Source: a virus. From it: a DNA stretch of 22,507 bases. This document shows positions 12,333-20,425 of the stretch, piece after piece. The position numbers and the translations under genes are program-made. Each line of letters begins with the position of its first letter. Positions within the stretch are counted from its first letter, which is position 1. The notes below the pieces were generated by a model that made no database searches, was not told where the DNA came from, and worked only from the letters and a program-made list of their open reading frames with translations. The stretch spans positions 1 through 22,507 of the IMG/VR virus record IMGVR_UViG_3300049855_000028; one strand, given 5' to 3'.

Positions 12333-15300
12333 CCACCAACAACCTCGCTTAACGCTTCCCTGCTACCCATAATATTCGGGAGTATGTGCAAGCTCTTCTT
12401 AGTCAGCTCATCAACAACCTCCCCCGGATCTTTATCCCCGGACAGAATATCCGCAATTGACGCCCCTAGGTTCTTGACACCAGTGCCCACCATAGATAGG
12501 CCCGGACCAGCAACTACGTCAAGAGCTGACTTACCAAAGGAAGCAGCATTGAAGGGGTCGATAACCATACTTGCGCTACCCATACCCGATACAATACCCA
12601 TCCACTTCTGCCCGTCAGATTTCTCCTCATACGCCTCGTTGCTGCCTGTCCTTACAAAGGACTTCAGTTGGTCTATCATTGCGTAACCTAAAGAAGCTGT
12701 GGCTGCCATAGTAGCAGTCTTAGCGAGGTCTTGCACAGACCTTCCGGTTGCCTTAGACAACTTAGTCAGCACTGGCAGCGCTATCCTGTTGTTGAACTGG
12801 AGAGGGAACGTCTTCAAGTGCGAGAACATCTGCATTAAGAATCCCGGATTGCTAGACCACATAGGTTTATTAGTTGGGTTTGGTTCAAACACAACGTCTT
12901 CAGCCAGTGAGATAGCAGCCGCCCTTACATTCCTGTAATGAGGGTCCGTCTTCTTGGAGCCATTGGCCACCCACTCACTATGGGCCGCAACGTCAAGACC
13001 GGCTTCAGCCAGCCTCATCCCTGCTGCCCGCCTAGCACTGGCTGACTTTGTCACATCAATGGCGATGTTGGCTTCTTTAGCAAATGAATCCACAGCAGCT
13101 AACTGTGACCATATCTTAGTGAACTCCGTGAAGGGAGCCAGCAAGTTTAGGGTGAAGAAGTATGAGTCAAACTGACTGGGTGTGATTGTATCATCACCCC
13201 AACGAGCGGTCTGTATACCAACAGCCTCGGTGAAGCTGCTGTCCAGACTGGCCAGCACAGCCTCTCTCTCAGACTGCGGTACATTCTCATTGAAGATACG
13301 AGCCAACTTCCTTCCTGAAACACCTAGTGCCTGAAACAGGCCCTTTCCGGCAGACACAGCCCCAGTTTTGGGTACGATATACAGGGGTTCAATCAATGAG
13401 GGGATAAGAGCTGTTGGTAACAGCACGGTGTTCAGTGCTGACTTGATAGCCGCAGTCCTTTGCCGAGACTCAGGTGTCACCTTGGTAGAGGTGATCCTCT
13501 GTTGCAGATTAGCCAACTCATAGACTTTGTCAATAGCTTCCATAGACAGGGGCTTGCCCTTCTCGTAACCCTCCAGCACTGCCATCCTGACTCGCTCATT
13601 CAGCAACTCATTGTCAGCCCCGAACCTCTTAGCATATGCGATACGCTCTGAAGCTACTTGAGCATACTGCTCAAGGATGGAACTCAACGGCAAGTCCTTA
13701 GACCACTTCTGCATGATCTCCTCAGGGACCGCAGAGAGGGCCCTGTGCAACTCTAGGTTGTTAGTCTTGTTGATGGACCCCTTCTTCTTAACGTTCACCA
13801 GAGGCTTCCTGAGGGCGTCTACGTTGCCGTCGAACACAGCCTTCTCGATAGCTTCCTTCAGGTTGTCTGACATCTTAGCTTCGTCACCGAAGCGAGTGCC
13901 ACCATCAGCAAGGGACTCTTGGATGTAGGTGTTGACCTTCCTCGTGGCCTCCTCTACCCCGTGTTTAGGGGTGAGATATTCAACCATCTCGGTCCTGAAC
14001 CCCTCGGTGTTAGCCTTCAGCTTCTTGATATCAAGGAAGAACGGGAGGTAGTTCTCCCCCCTGTCCCCTAGCTTGATGCCAGCCTCGGTTGCACGGTCAT
14101 AGATGTGGCGCAGCATGGCGCGGACTTTATTAGCCTGAGGTGTATCCACCCCGTTGTAGACATCCTCCTTGACCTTGCGCTGCCCAGCATCGGACATCTT
14201 CTTCAGGTCGAAGTGACCCCCTATTTCGAGGGCATCGACCTTGTCCATCTTAGCTTCGGTGTTTACAGTGTGCTTACCTACGCGAGTGCCTCGCTCCACG
14301 AAGTTCATATCAAAGTCGGAGGTTATATCCCGGACAGTATCATTACCCTTGGCAATAGCATTGACTTGGTCAACAGCCCTACCAAACTTGATAGTGCCCA
14401 TTGCGTCGCTGAACACACCAGTGTCTGCCCTAGCAGCAGCGTTGGGCTGCTGATAGTAGATCTTACCTTCCTCGTCGAACTTGATGGGAGAGGTCTCGTT
14501 GTCCCTGATGTCTAACTTCTGCTGCGCCATTCTAGCTGCGTAGATGGATGGTGTGGCTGTTAAGCTCAAAGCCCCACCGAGAAGACTGGACACCGCTACG
14601 TTCTCCGCGTAGGCATCCAACCTCTCATCATCTATACCGATCTGGGTAGATACGTGAGCCCCGCCTAAGACTGATGCAGCAGACAAGCCAGCACCACCGA
14701 CAGCGACGGCTGTATTCTTAACCATCCTTTTGACAAAGGAGTCTTTTACCGCCTGCTTCAAGATATCCTTACCCACCTTGCCGGTGGCAGAAAACATACC
14801 TCCTGTCAGAACATCGGGTGCAGTAGCTAGTCCCGCGAATCCTAAGGATGCAAGATTAGACTTACTCTCAGGATCAAGAGACTCCTCGATCTGTTTGATA
14901 TCACCGAGGTTCATCCCGAAAGAGGTTAGACCAAGACCGATCAGACCACCTAATGCGGTGGTACCGGGGAGAGGGATAGGGGCTCCAATAGCAGCACCTG
15001 TGGCGGCACCAGCAGCCATAGCCCCCACCGAGGGCAGGGATTCTGTTATAGCATCCCCTAACCCACCCCAACTTAAGAGGTTCTGAATCTCAGGAGCAGC
15101 CTCATTAGCCTTGGCCTTGTTGCCTAGTCGCATTTCCTCGCCATACTGGGTCAGAGTCTCAGACCCGGTTATGTCACCCATAGCCTCAATGCCGCTACCG
15201 ATAGACGCACCAGTTTCGTAGAGACCACGCTCAAGGCGGTCACCGAAGGATACGTCTTCTTCAGGCATAGCCGTAGCTTTGGCATCCAGCTCAGCAAGTC

Positions 15301-15520
15301 TAGCTGCCATAGCGGAGGGTGACATTGGATCTGGGTGTTCGTAAGGAGAGGTGGCCTCATACTCCCCCTCGACATAAGAGGGGGTGTCCCCAGCCTTGAT
15401 GTCAAGCTCAGCTAGCCTTCGCTTGGCTTGCTCTTGAGTCATGTTATACTCTGACTCTTTAGCATCCAATTCTGCCAGCCGAGCTTGGGCTTGTTTAAGC
15501 TGTTCTGGTGTCAATGCCAT
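12329..15520 (-). CDS. Large internal virion / DNA-ejection protein candidate, 1063 aa
   Basis: The largest protein in the window. The N-terminus carries three copies of RLAELD(A/I)K (residues 14-21, 35-42 and 74-81) in helical surroundings. Gly/Ala-rich hydrophobic stretches follow at about 162-206, 223-246, 268-293 and 305-322. The long middle part is charged and helical and contains RGENYLPFFLD, and another hydrophobic region lies near residue 700. Size, Gly/Ala-rich helices and place at the end of the tail operon match podovirus ejection proteins (T7 gp15/gp16 in role) that form a channel through the cell envelope. I see no lytic transglycosylase motif. The middle region may relate to the large 'polyvalent' phage proteins. 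The start follows AAGGATATT. The role is inferred from architecture and position. Confidence 0.75.
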   Translation of the reverse strand: MALTPEQLKQAQARLAELDAKESEYNMTQEQAKRRLAELDIKAGDTPSYVEGEYEATSPYEHPDPMSPSAMAARLAELDAKATAMPEEDVSFGDRLERGLYETGASIGSGIEAMGDITGSETLTQYGEEMRLGNKAKANEAAPEIQNLLSWGGLGDAITESLPSVGAMAAGAATGAAIGAPIPLPGTTALGGLIGLGLTSFGMNLGDIKQIEESLDPESKSNLASLGFAGLATAPDVLTGGMFSATGKVGKDILKQAVKDSFVKRMVKNTAVAVGGAGLSAASVLGGAHVSTQIGIDDERLDAYAENVAVSSLLGGALSLTATPSIYAARMAQQKLDIRDNETSPIKFDEEGKIYYQQPNAAARADTGVFSDAMGTIKFGRAVDQVNAIAKGNDTVRDITSDFDMNFVERGTRVGKHTVNTEAKMDKVDALEIGGHFDLKKMSDAGQRKVKEDVYNGVDTPQANKVRAMLRHIYDRATEAGIKLGDRGENYLPFFLDIKKLKANTEGFRTEMVEYLTPKHGVEEATRKVNTYIQESLADGGTRFGDEAKMSDNLKEAIEKAVFDGNVDALRKPLVNVKKKGSINKTNNLELHRALSAVPEEIMQKWSKDLPLSSILEQYAQVASERIAYAKRFGADNELLNERVRMAVLEGYEKGKPLSMEAIDKVYELANLQQRITSTKVTPESRQRTAAIKSALNTVLLPTALIPSLIEPLYIVPKTGAVSAGKGLFQALGVSGRKLARIFNENVPQSEREAVLASLDSSFTEAVGIQTARWGDDTITPSQFDSYFFTLNLLAPFTEFTKIWSQLAAVDSFAKEANIAIDVTKSASARRAAGMRLAEAGLDVAAHSEWVANGSKKTDPHYRNVRAAAISLAEDVVFEPNPTNKPMWSSNPGFLMQMFSHLKTFPLQFNNRIALPVLTKLSKATGRSVQDLAKTATMAATASLGYAMIDQLKSFVRTGSNEAYEEKSDGQKWMGIVSGMGSASMVIDPFNAASFGKSALDVVAGPGLSMVGTGVKNLGASIADILSGDKDPGEVVDELTKKSLHILPNIMGSREALSEVVGG

Positions 15521-15548
15521 CTGAAATATCCTTACGTTTGTTTAACCA

Positions 15549-17234
15549 CTACTGACCTGCGAGTTGCCTGCGAAGCATCTCCCGCTCCTGTGCTTCTTGT
15601 GAGGAGAGGCCCCTTACTGCGGGTTGTGCAACCCGTGGGCCGGGGTTCTGAGAAGTATACCCACCGTTGAGCATACTAGGATCAACGTGCTTGTCGCTCA
15701 TCCAAGTGCTCGTCGTTACTCCTGCATCAAGCACAGGCTGAGCTACCTTTCGGGCAATGGCAATAGCATCGTCCCTAGTAAAAGGTTGTGGTATCCTATT
15801 CGCTGCTCGGTAGTTTCTTTCAGCAGCGATAGCCTGAGCCGTCGCCTCTACCAACGCCATATCCCCCACTCGTCCACTCTTCTTAGGGTCTGTCTTCAGG
15901 GTGTAGTCAGGGCCAAGGACCTCACTAACGTATTGCTGGGCTTCCCCTAACTGGGACCTGTTCATAGCCCCACCTACCAACAGTTTAGCAGAGGAGAGAG
16001 AACCGAGAGTACCTTGAGCCGCAGAAACCATAGCTGCTTGAGCTTGTTGCTGGCTCGCTACGGCCTTCATCCTGTCAATCTCCAGACCCACAGGAGTGTA
16101 GACTGCCTCGGTCTCTGCCCTTGAAGCAGCAGCATCAGCAGCCGTGACAGCAGCACCAGCCCTAGTCTCGTCAGCAGTAGCAGCACGATCCTTGATCTGG
16201 TTCTCAACCACCAACTGGTCACGCCCCTCCTTCTGTTTCAAGGCGGCTTGGAAGGCTAGGCCTACGTTCTGCCCTGCATTGATCTCACCGTTGTTATTGG
16301 CGAGCAATGCCATAGAGAAAGTCAAGAGATCAAGGTTGTTGATAGAAGCGAAGAAGTCTTTCTTCTGACCATCCGGGATGGTAGAGGCGATAGCGTCTGT
16401 AGTTTGCTTCTCCAAATCCTTGATGGATTTACCTGTGTCCCTCGCTAATTCATTCTTCTTACGAGCAATCTCTGCCTTAAGGCCCTCAGGCGTGGTCAAG
16501 TCCACAGGCACAGGGGACATCTGAGGTTGCTCTTCACCCGGTACTGGTGAGCTAAGGTCAGCTTCAGGGCCGAGCTGCCCAACACCATAAGGGCCGCCAG
16601 AGATACCCAACAGGCCTGCACCACCAGCTACACCGGCTGCAGTTAGCCCTGCAAGGCGAGCCTTGGACATACCGTTGGGGCCAGCCTGTGCTGCGTACAG
16701 GGCGTCCACCTCGGCTTTGGGTGTGTAAGGGCCAACAGCAGTACCTGTATCGTAGATGGTACCCATGTCCCGCTCTGTTCGGGGGTTGGGGAAACCTACT
16801 TCACCCCTGTTTGGGTTGAGAGGACCCAATTGGCTGCCGGGAGGTACACCGTCTGGGCCTCCTACGTCACCTGCCGTACCTCTGTTGGGGGGCATAGGCG
16901 GTTGACCACCAGCGCCACCAGCGCGAGGGGGTTCACCGTAGATCTCCCAAGGTGAAGGACCTCTTGGATTAGGAGGAAGGGCGGAGGGTACGCCTCTCGG
17001 GTCAGGAAGCAAAGTCTCCCAGCCAGCATCCCCGTAATTATCCAAACCCTGCGGGGCAGCCGTCCTCACAGGTCCGGGGTTGGTTCTAAATAAAGAAGCG
17101 GACCTCCGGTCTAGGCTAACAGGGGGGAGGGAAGGAACCCCAGAGAGATTGGGTGTTGGTAAGGCGGAGGCCCAACCCTCCTTAGCCAGCTTCTTAGCTT
17201 GCTGTTCTACTAGCATATCTAACAGACTTGCCAT
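15549..17234 (-). CDS. Internal virion / DNA-ejection protein candidate, Pro/Gly-rich N-terminus, 561 aa
   Basis: The N-terminal anchor MASLLDMLVEQQAKKLAKEG is followed by a long Pro/Gly-rich, probably unfolded segment (about residues 25-175). A Gly/Ala hydrophobic helix (LAGLTAAGVAGGAGLLGISG, about 190-210) follows. The second half is helical and Ala/Gln-rich, with AAVTAADAAASRAETEAVY and QQQAQAAMVSAAQGT typical of long virion helices. The C-terminus ends QEREMLRRQLAGQ. A protein able to unfold, pass through the tail and re-form a helical assembly would look like this, which fits an ejection protein. No enzyme motif is visible. It is placed between two other ejection candidates; its start follows AAAGGAT. 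A scaffold role is less likely given the position after the tail genes. Confidence 0.7.
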   Translation of the reverse strand: MASLLDMLVEQQAKKLAKEGWASALPTPNLSGVPSLPPVSLDRRSASLFRTNPGPVRTAAPQGLDNYGDAGWETLLPDPRGVPSALPPNPRGPSPWEIYGEPPRAGGAGGQPPMPPNRGTAGDVGGPDGVPPGSQLGPLNPNRGEVGFPNPRTERDMGTIYDTGTAVGPYTPKAEVDALYAAQAGPNGMSKARLAGLTAAGVAGGAGLLGISGGPYGVGQLGPEADLSSPVPGEEQPQMSPVPVDLTTPEGLKAEIARKKNELARDTGKSIKDLEKQTTDAIASTIPDGQKKDFFASINNLDLLTFSMALLANNNGEINAGQNVGLAFQAALKQKEGRDQLVVENQIKDRAATADETRAGAAVTAADAAASRAETEAVYTPVGLEIDRMKAVASQQQAQAAMVSAAQGTLGSLSSAKLLVGGAMNRSQLGEAQQYVSEVLGPDYTLKTDPKKSGRVGDMALVEATAQAIAAERNYRAANRIPQPFTRDDAIAIARKVAQPVLDAGVTTSTWMSDKHVDPSMLNGGYTSQNPGPRVAQPAVRGLSSQEAQEREMLRRQLAGQ

Positions 17235-17246
17235 AATTAATATCCT

Positions 17247-18215
17247 TTACATTGTACCGAGGACGCCAAGAACACCTCCGGCAACAGCACCAACTGCAGC
17301 ACCGGGGTATCCACCAATAGTTCCATACGCTGCCCCCGCTACGCCACCTGCGATAGCCCCAGATAATCCACCAACAGCAGGACTTCCTTTTCCGGGCTGA
17401 GAGGTTACAGTGTTAGGGCCGCCCTGACCAACAGCGATGATGCTGGCGTAATCCTTAAGATTTTGCCAGTTAGCATCCCTAGGTGCATTGAACTGTTGTA
17501 TAACATCGTCAAGCTCAGCCTGAGCACGAGCCGACCTATTCATACCGATACCCTCACGAATAGTTGAGGGCACTAACTGGCTACGCTGTGCATCTCCGTA
17601 CAGACCACTAGCGGTCAGGGCCCTGTTAAGGTCAGCCTCACGCTGGGTCAAGGCCCTGTTCAGGCCAGACTCCCTCAGCGCATCCTGACGTGTCAGGTCT
17701 TGCTGCAGTAAACCAGCTATCTGGTAGTTCATGTTGTCTTGCATGTCAGCCGCTGCCACACCTTGGGCAATACCAGCCTTACTGGATGAGAACTGACCTG
17801 CTGCAGCCGCTTGATCATTCAACCCCGGAAGGATATTCCTGTTGAAGGACCTCCCAGACTGGATACCGAGTTGCTCAAACAAACCCTGAAGCTGGGCTTG
17901 GGACCGAGCATTCTCGGCTGCATTGTTGCTGGTGAACAACTCATCTAGTCCCTGTACATTGGGGTTGAAGAAGCTGGTCACGTTGTTCATGTTAGCATCG
18001 GCTGTACCCTGCATACCGGGTGCTAGGGTGTTGAGCATGTAGTCTTCATTCTGCCGGATCAAGGGGTCTTGATCGGCAAGGCGTGTGCCTTGGTAGATCC
18101 CACTGGTTCCTTGAGCAAATGCCTTGTTAGCGGCAGGGAATAGAGTACCTGTTAACTGGTTGGCTGTTGCAACCTCTAAGGGACCCGGTTTAGTCTTAGC
18201 AGCTTTACCGCCCAT
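17247..18215 (-). CDS. Internal virion / DNA-transfer protein candidate with C-terminal glycine zipper, 322 aa
   Basis: A 322-residue protein. The basic start MGGKAAKTKPGP is followed by a polar helical body rich in Asn, Gln and Ala. Near residues 185-205 there is a short tandem repeat (LNRALTQREAD then LNRALTASG). The last 40 residues are a glycine zipper (GGLSGAIAGGVAGAAYGTIG, then PGAAVGAVAGGVLGVLG), which favours helix packing in membranes. P22 gp7-like and other ejected virion proteins share a polar helical body with a Gly/Ala-rich hydrophobic region. A good AGGAG ribosome binding site precedes ATG 18215, and the start overlaps the GNAT-like gene by 11 nt. Function is inferred from composition and neighbours. 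Confidence 0.7.
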   Translation of the reverse strand: MGGKAAKTKPGPLEVATANQLTGTLFPAANKAFAQGTSGIYQGTRLADQDPLIRQNEDYMLNTLAPGMQGTADANMNNVTSFFNPNVQGLDELFTSNNAAENARSQAQLQGLFEQLGIQSGRSFNRNILPGLNDQAAAAGQFSSSKAGIAQGVAAADMQDNMNYQIAGLLQQDLTRQDALRESGLNRALTQREADLNRALTASGLYGDAQRSQLVPSTIREGIGMNRSARAQAELDDVIQQFNAPRDANWQNLKDYASIIAVGQGGPNTVTSQPGKGSPAVGGLSGAIAGGVAGAAYGTIGGYPGAAVGAVAGGVLGVLGTM

Positions 18216-18630
18216 CTTCTTCTCCTATCGGGTCTATCAAGATGACCCTCTCATTCTTCAAGTCTGGGAAGATCTTAATCCAACCCTTCCTACCCATAAG
18301 CGATAAGCCGTCATAACCCAACCCTGCAGCCAGACCTCTCAGTTCTTTCCTCAGCAGATCAACCCACTCCTTCATCCGATCACCACCCAACAGGTGTACC
18401 GCTAGGTACCGCCTCCGTGGGTGTATCTCGTGGGTCACAACCGTGGCCCCTACAAAGGCTGAGCCATCATCAACAAGGAACAAGAGGCTTTCCCCTGACA
18501 GTAGCCCATTGATGATGTCTACCCACTTGTACTCGTCCGAGCCCTTCAAGGCCTCTTTGAGGTATCCTTCAACATCCGGCAGGACCTCATGCAAGGTCTC
18601 TATCCTAGCGTGGCTTACTGTGTACTTCAT
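18205..18630 (-). CDS. GNAT-like acetyltransferase-fold virion-operon protein, 141 aa
   Basis: ATG at 18630 is chosen because it overlaps the upstream stop as ATGA; an in-frame start five codons earlier lies inside the neighbour. The pattern resembles GNAT proteins: an N-terminal helix pair, LLSGESLLFLVDDGSAFVGA as paired strands, TVVTHEIHPRRRYLAVHLLG as the central strand, a helix (MKEWVDLLRKELRGLAAGLG) and YDGLSLMGRKGWIKIFPD. The classic acetyl-CoA loop Q/R-x-x-G-x-G/A is not clearly present. It may therefore be a structural or degenerate member. T7-like phages also carry a small protein (gp13) at this place before the large internal virion proteins. Moderate confidence in fold, low in activity. 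Confidence 0.6.
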   Translation of the reverse strand: MKYTVSHARIETLHEVLPDVEGYLKEALKGSDEYKWVDIINGLLSGESLLFLVDDGSAFVGATVVTHEIHPRRRYLAVHLLGGDRMKEWVDLLRKELRGLAAGLGYDGLSLMGRKGWIKIFPDLKNERVILIDPIGEEDGR

Positions 18631-18878
18631 ACGATAAACACCCAAGCTGAGCTCCGGTAAATGTAAAGCCCAGCGCCTGAGCCGGGGTTCCAGCCTGTGC
18701 CATCAGCCCTAACTAACAACCCCTCTTGCGCATTCTTAGGTTCCGCATAGAATAGGGGCGGTTTAGCTGACTCCAAGATAGCGTCAGACACCCGCTGAAG
18801 CTCCGACAGGAGGTAGGTACCAAGATGTCCAGCCTCTGCCGGGGGTGGTGTCGGGTTATAGATAAATTGGCCACTCAT
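18627..18878 (-). CDS. Small hypothetical virion-operon protein, 83 aa
   Basis: ATG 18878 overlaps the stop of the tail protein gene by ATGA; the upstream in-frame ATG at 18929 is rejected as it lies in that gene. It begins MSGQFIYNPTPPPAEAGHLG, then a helix (TYLLSELQRVSDAILES). A compact beta region follows, PPLFYAEPKNAQEGLLVRAD, with GTGWNPGSGAGLYIY and SSAWVFIV. The end looks like a small repeated beta-unit of the kind found in tail-associated proteins. No known function; presumed a minor virion or assembly protein from its position. Confidence 0.75.
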   Translation of the reverse strand: MSGQFIYNPTPPPAEAGHLGTYLLSELQRVSDAILESAKPPLFYAEPKNAQEGLLVRADGTGWNPGSGAGLYIYRSSAWVFIV

Positions 18879-20416
18879 CGTGTACCTCTTGTGGGTTTCC
18901 ACTGTACAGTGTAGCCGTGCAAGGCCCACAGTTCATCATCCGCTGAAGAGAAGCGAATACTCAGGTTCCTTCCGTATACCCGGCAATCCACCTTGCGGTC
19001 GATACCGATACGGAAGGGGTAAGGACCTTCCCATGTAGCACCAGAGAAGGGTGAGTCTTCGTAACCTATCTCCACATCCACGACAGATCCTAAAGTACCT
19101 GAGAGGTGAGGGAAGATTGCCTTAACCCTTTTCTTGGTGGAGTCGCTGTTAAAGTCTACACCCAACCTCTCCAAACGGGTGACATAAGGAACCCCATCCC
19201 AAGTGTTCCCTCTATTGAGTTCTAGGAACTTACTGTTGGTGTAGTCAACGGCCAATATCTTCTTGTTAGAGATACCAGCGGCCTGCTTGTTCCAGAGGGA
19301 AGGGTCACTATCCCAAGTGTCCGTATCATTGTCCCAGACATTAGAAGCTGTTTCGTCTATGGCACCTTCAGCTAAGAAGGCTATGTTTGGTAGGTCTCTC
19401 CTACCCCAACTGTTCGTCTCCCAGTTCCAAGTCAATGCCTCACGGGCTGTCTGTGTGGGATCGTTACTCGTAACAAAGTAGATGATTATCTCTTTACTGT
19501 TGTTATCGGCTATGACTTTGGTTCTTTCATACAATTCGTCGTCTATGGAGGCCAGTAGTTTCCTGACACGGTTCGTCATAACACTCTGCTTACTGATACC
19601 ATTATGGACATAGGCGTCGCTCTTAGTTAAGACGAAGTGCTTGCCCTCAAATGTGGCAACACAACCCTCAGCAAGGATACCGTTGTTGTCATCGAAGATC
19701 TTTCTGAAGTTGAATACGAAAGTACCACCTACGTAGGTCATACCCCAGACAGCGTCCTCTTTGTAAATGATGAAGGTGTTACCAAGGGCTTTACCATCTA
19801 CGATGATACCGGGTGTATCAGCCAGATCATTAATACCGGATCGGCTAGCTGGATCAGCGTAGTCCCAATCGTTGGGGACTGTCCCTACGTCCGCAGAGTC
19901 TGACCAATGGACACGGGAGCGGTTGTGCCCAGCACCTGTCTCGATGTTGAGGGCTATCAAATGGTTCTGGAAAGGTCGGACAACCTTGGCCGATTGACCC
20001 ACTGGCCACGCAGGGAGAGGGACCATTGTGGATACCGTGTTCGTGTAGTGCGGGGGGTTTACCCCATTGTTCATTACAGCCACACCGTTGAAAACATCTC
20101 CCTGCCAACCCCTTGGGAATGTCGAGGTCAAGCCGCTCACCATCGTGGTAGAGACCCCGCTTGCATTTATCTTGCGTATTGTGGCAAGGTTTGAGTACAA
20201 CCATGTGTCGCCCGATCCATCATTCCAAGGGAGGGCGAAGATCGGCTGTATGGGGAGGGTGGGGTACACTTGTGTGGCACCCATCACCCTCTTTGTTCCC
20301 GAAGAATCATAGTTGGCATTAACCACAGAACTCCACACAGTTGGAGGAAGCTCATACGGACTAATGTCTACGTTGAGATCTTGGGGGGCAGTGATCTCTA
20401 CTTCTTGGAAAGGCAT
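18875..20416 (-). CDS. Tail tube / DNA-stabilisation protein, probable beta-propeller (T7 gp12- or P22 gp10-like)
   Basis: A 513-residue protein made almost entirely of short beta-strands. It begins MPFQEVEITAPQDLNVDISP and ELPPTVWSSVVNANYDS, a start typical of podovirus tail-tube or packaged-DNA stabilisation proteins. Repeated Trp/Asp/Gly turns (WNDGSGDTWLYS, RGWQGDVFNGVAVMNNG, TWNWETNSWGRR) suggest propeller blades, and the C-terminus is a beta-domain (DVEIGYEDSPFSGATWEGPY). It would sit at the distal end of the short tail. A strong AAGGAG site precedes the start. The gene lies between tail fibre and small unknown genes. T7 gp12-type and P22 gp10-type proteins are hard to separate by eye. 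Confidence 0.75.
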   Translation of the reverse strand: MPFQEVEITAPQDLNVDISPYELPPTVWSSVVNANYDSSGTKRVMGATQVYPTLPIQPIFALPWNDGSGDTWLYSNLATIRKINASGVSTTMVSGLTSTFPRGWQGDVFNGVAVMNNGVNPPHYTNTVSTMVPLPAWPVGQSAKVVRPFQNHLIALNIETGAGHNRSRVHWSDSADVGTVPNDWDYADPASRSGINDLADTPGIIVDGKALGNTFIIYKEDAVWGMTYVGGTFVFNFRKIFDDNNGILAEGCVATFEGKHFVLTKSDAYVHNGISKQSVMTNRVRKLLASIDDELYERTKVIADNNSKEIIIYFVTSNDPTQTAREALTWNWETNSWGRRDLPNIAFLAEGAIDETASNVWDNDTDTWDSDPSLWNKQAAGISNKKILAVDYTNSKFLELNRGNTWDGVPYVTRLERLGVDFNSDSTKKRVKAIFPHLSGTLGSVVDVEIGYEDSPFSGATWEGPYPFRIGIDRKVDCRVYGRNLSIRFSSADDELWALHGYTVQWKPTRGTR

Positions 20417-20425
20417 AAAAACTCC

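Noticed and set aside
14105-14515. 136-codon open frame on the plus strand
   Set aside because: Opposite the well-supported 1063-aa gene, with no ribosome binding site of note and no recognisable domain.
17616-17665. Near-identical plus-strand repeats of GGCCCTGTTNAGG
   Set aside because: They encode the LNRALT repeat in the 322-aa protein and are explained by that coding repeat; not treated as a separate DNA element.
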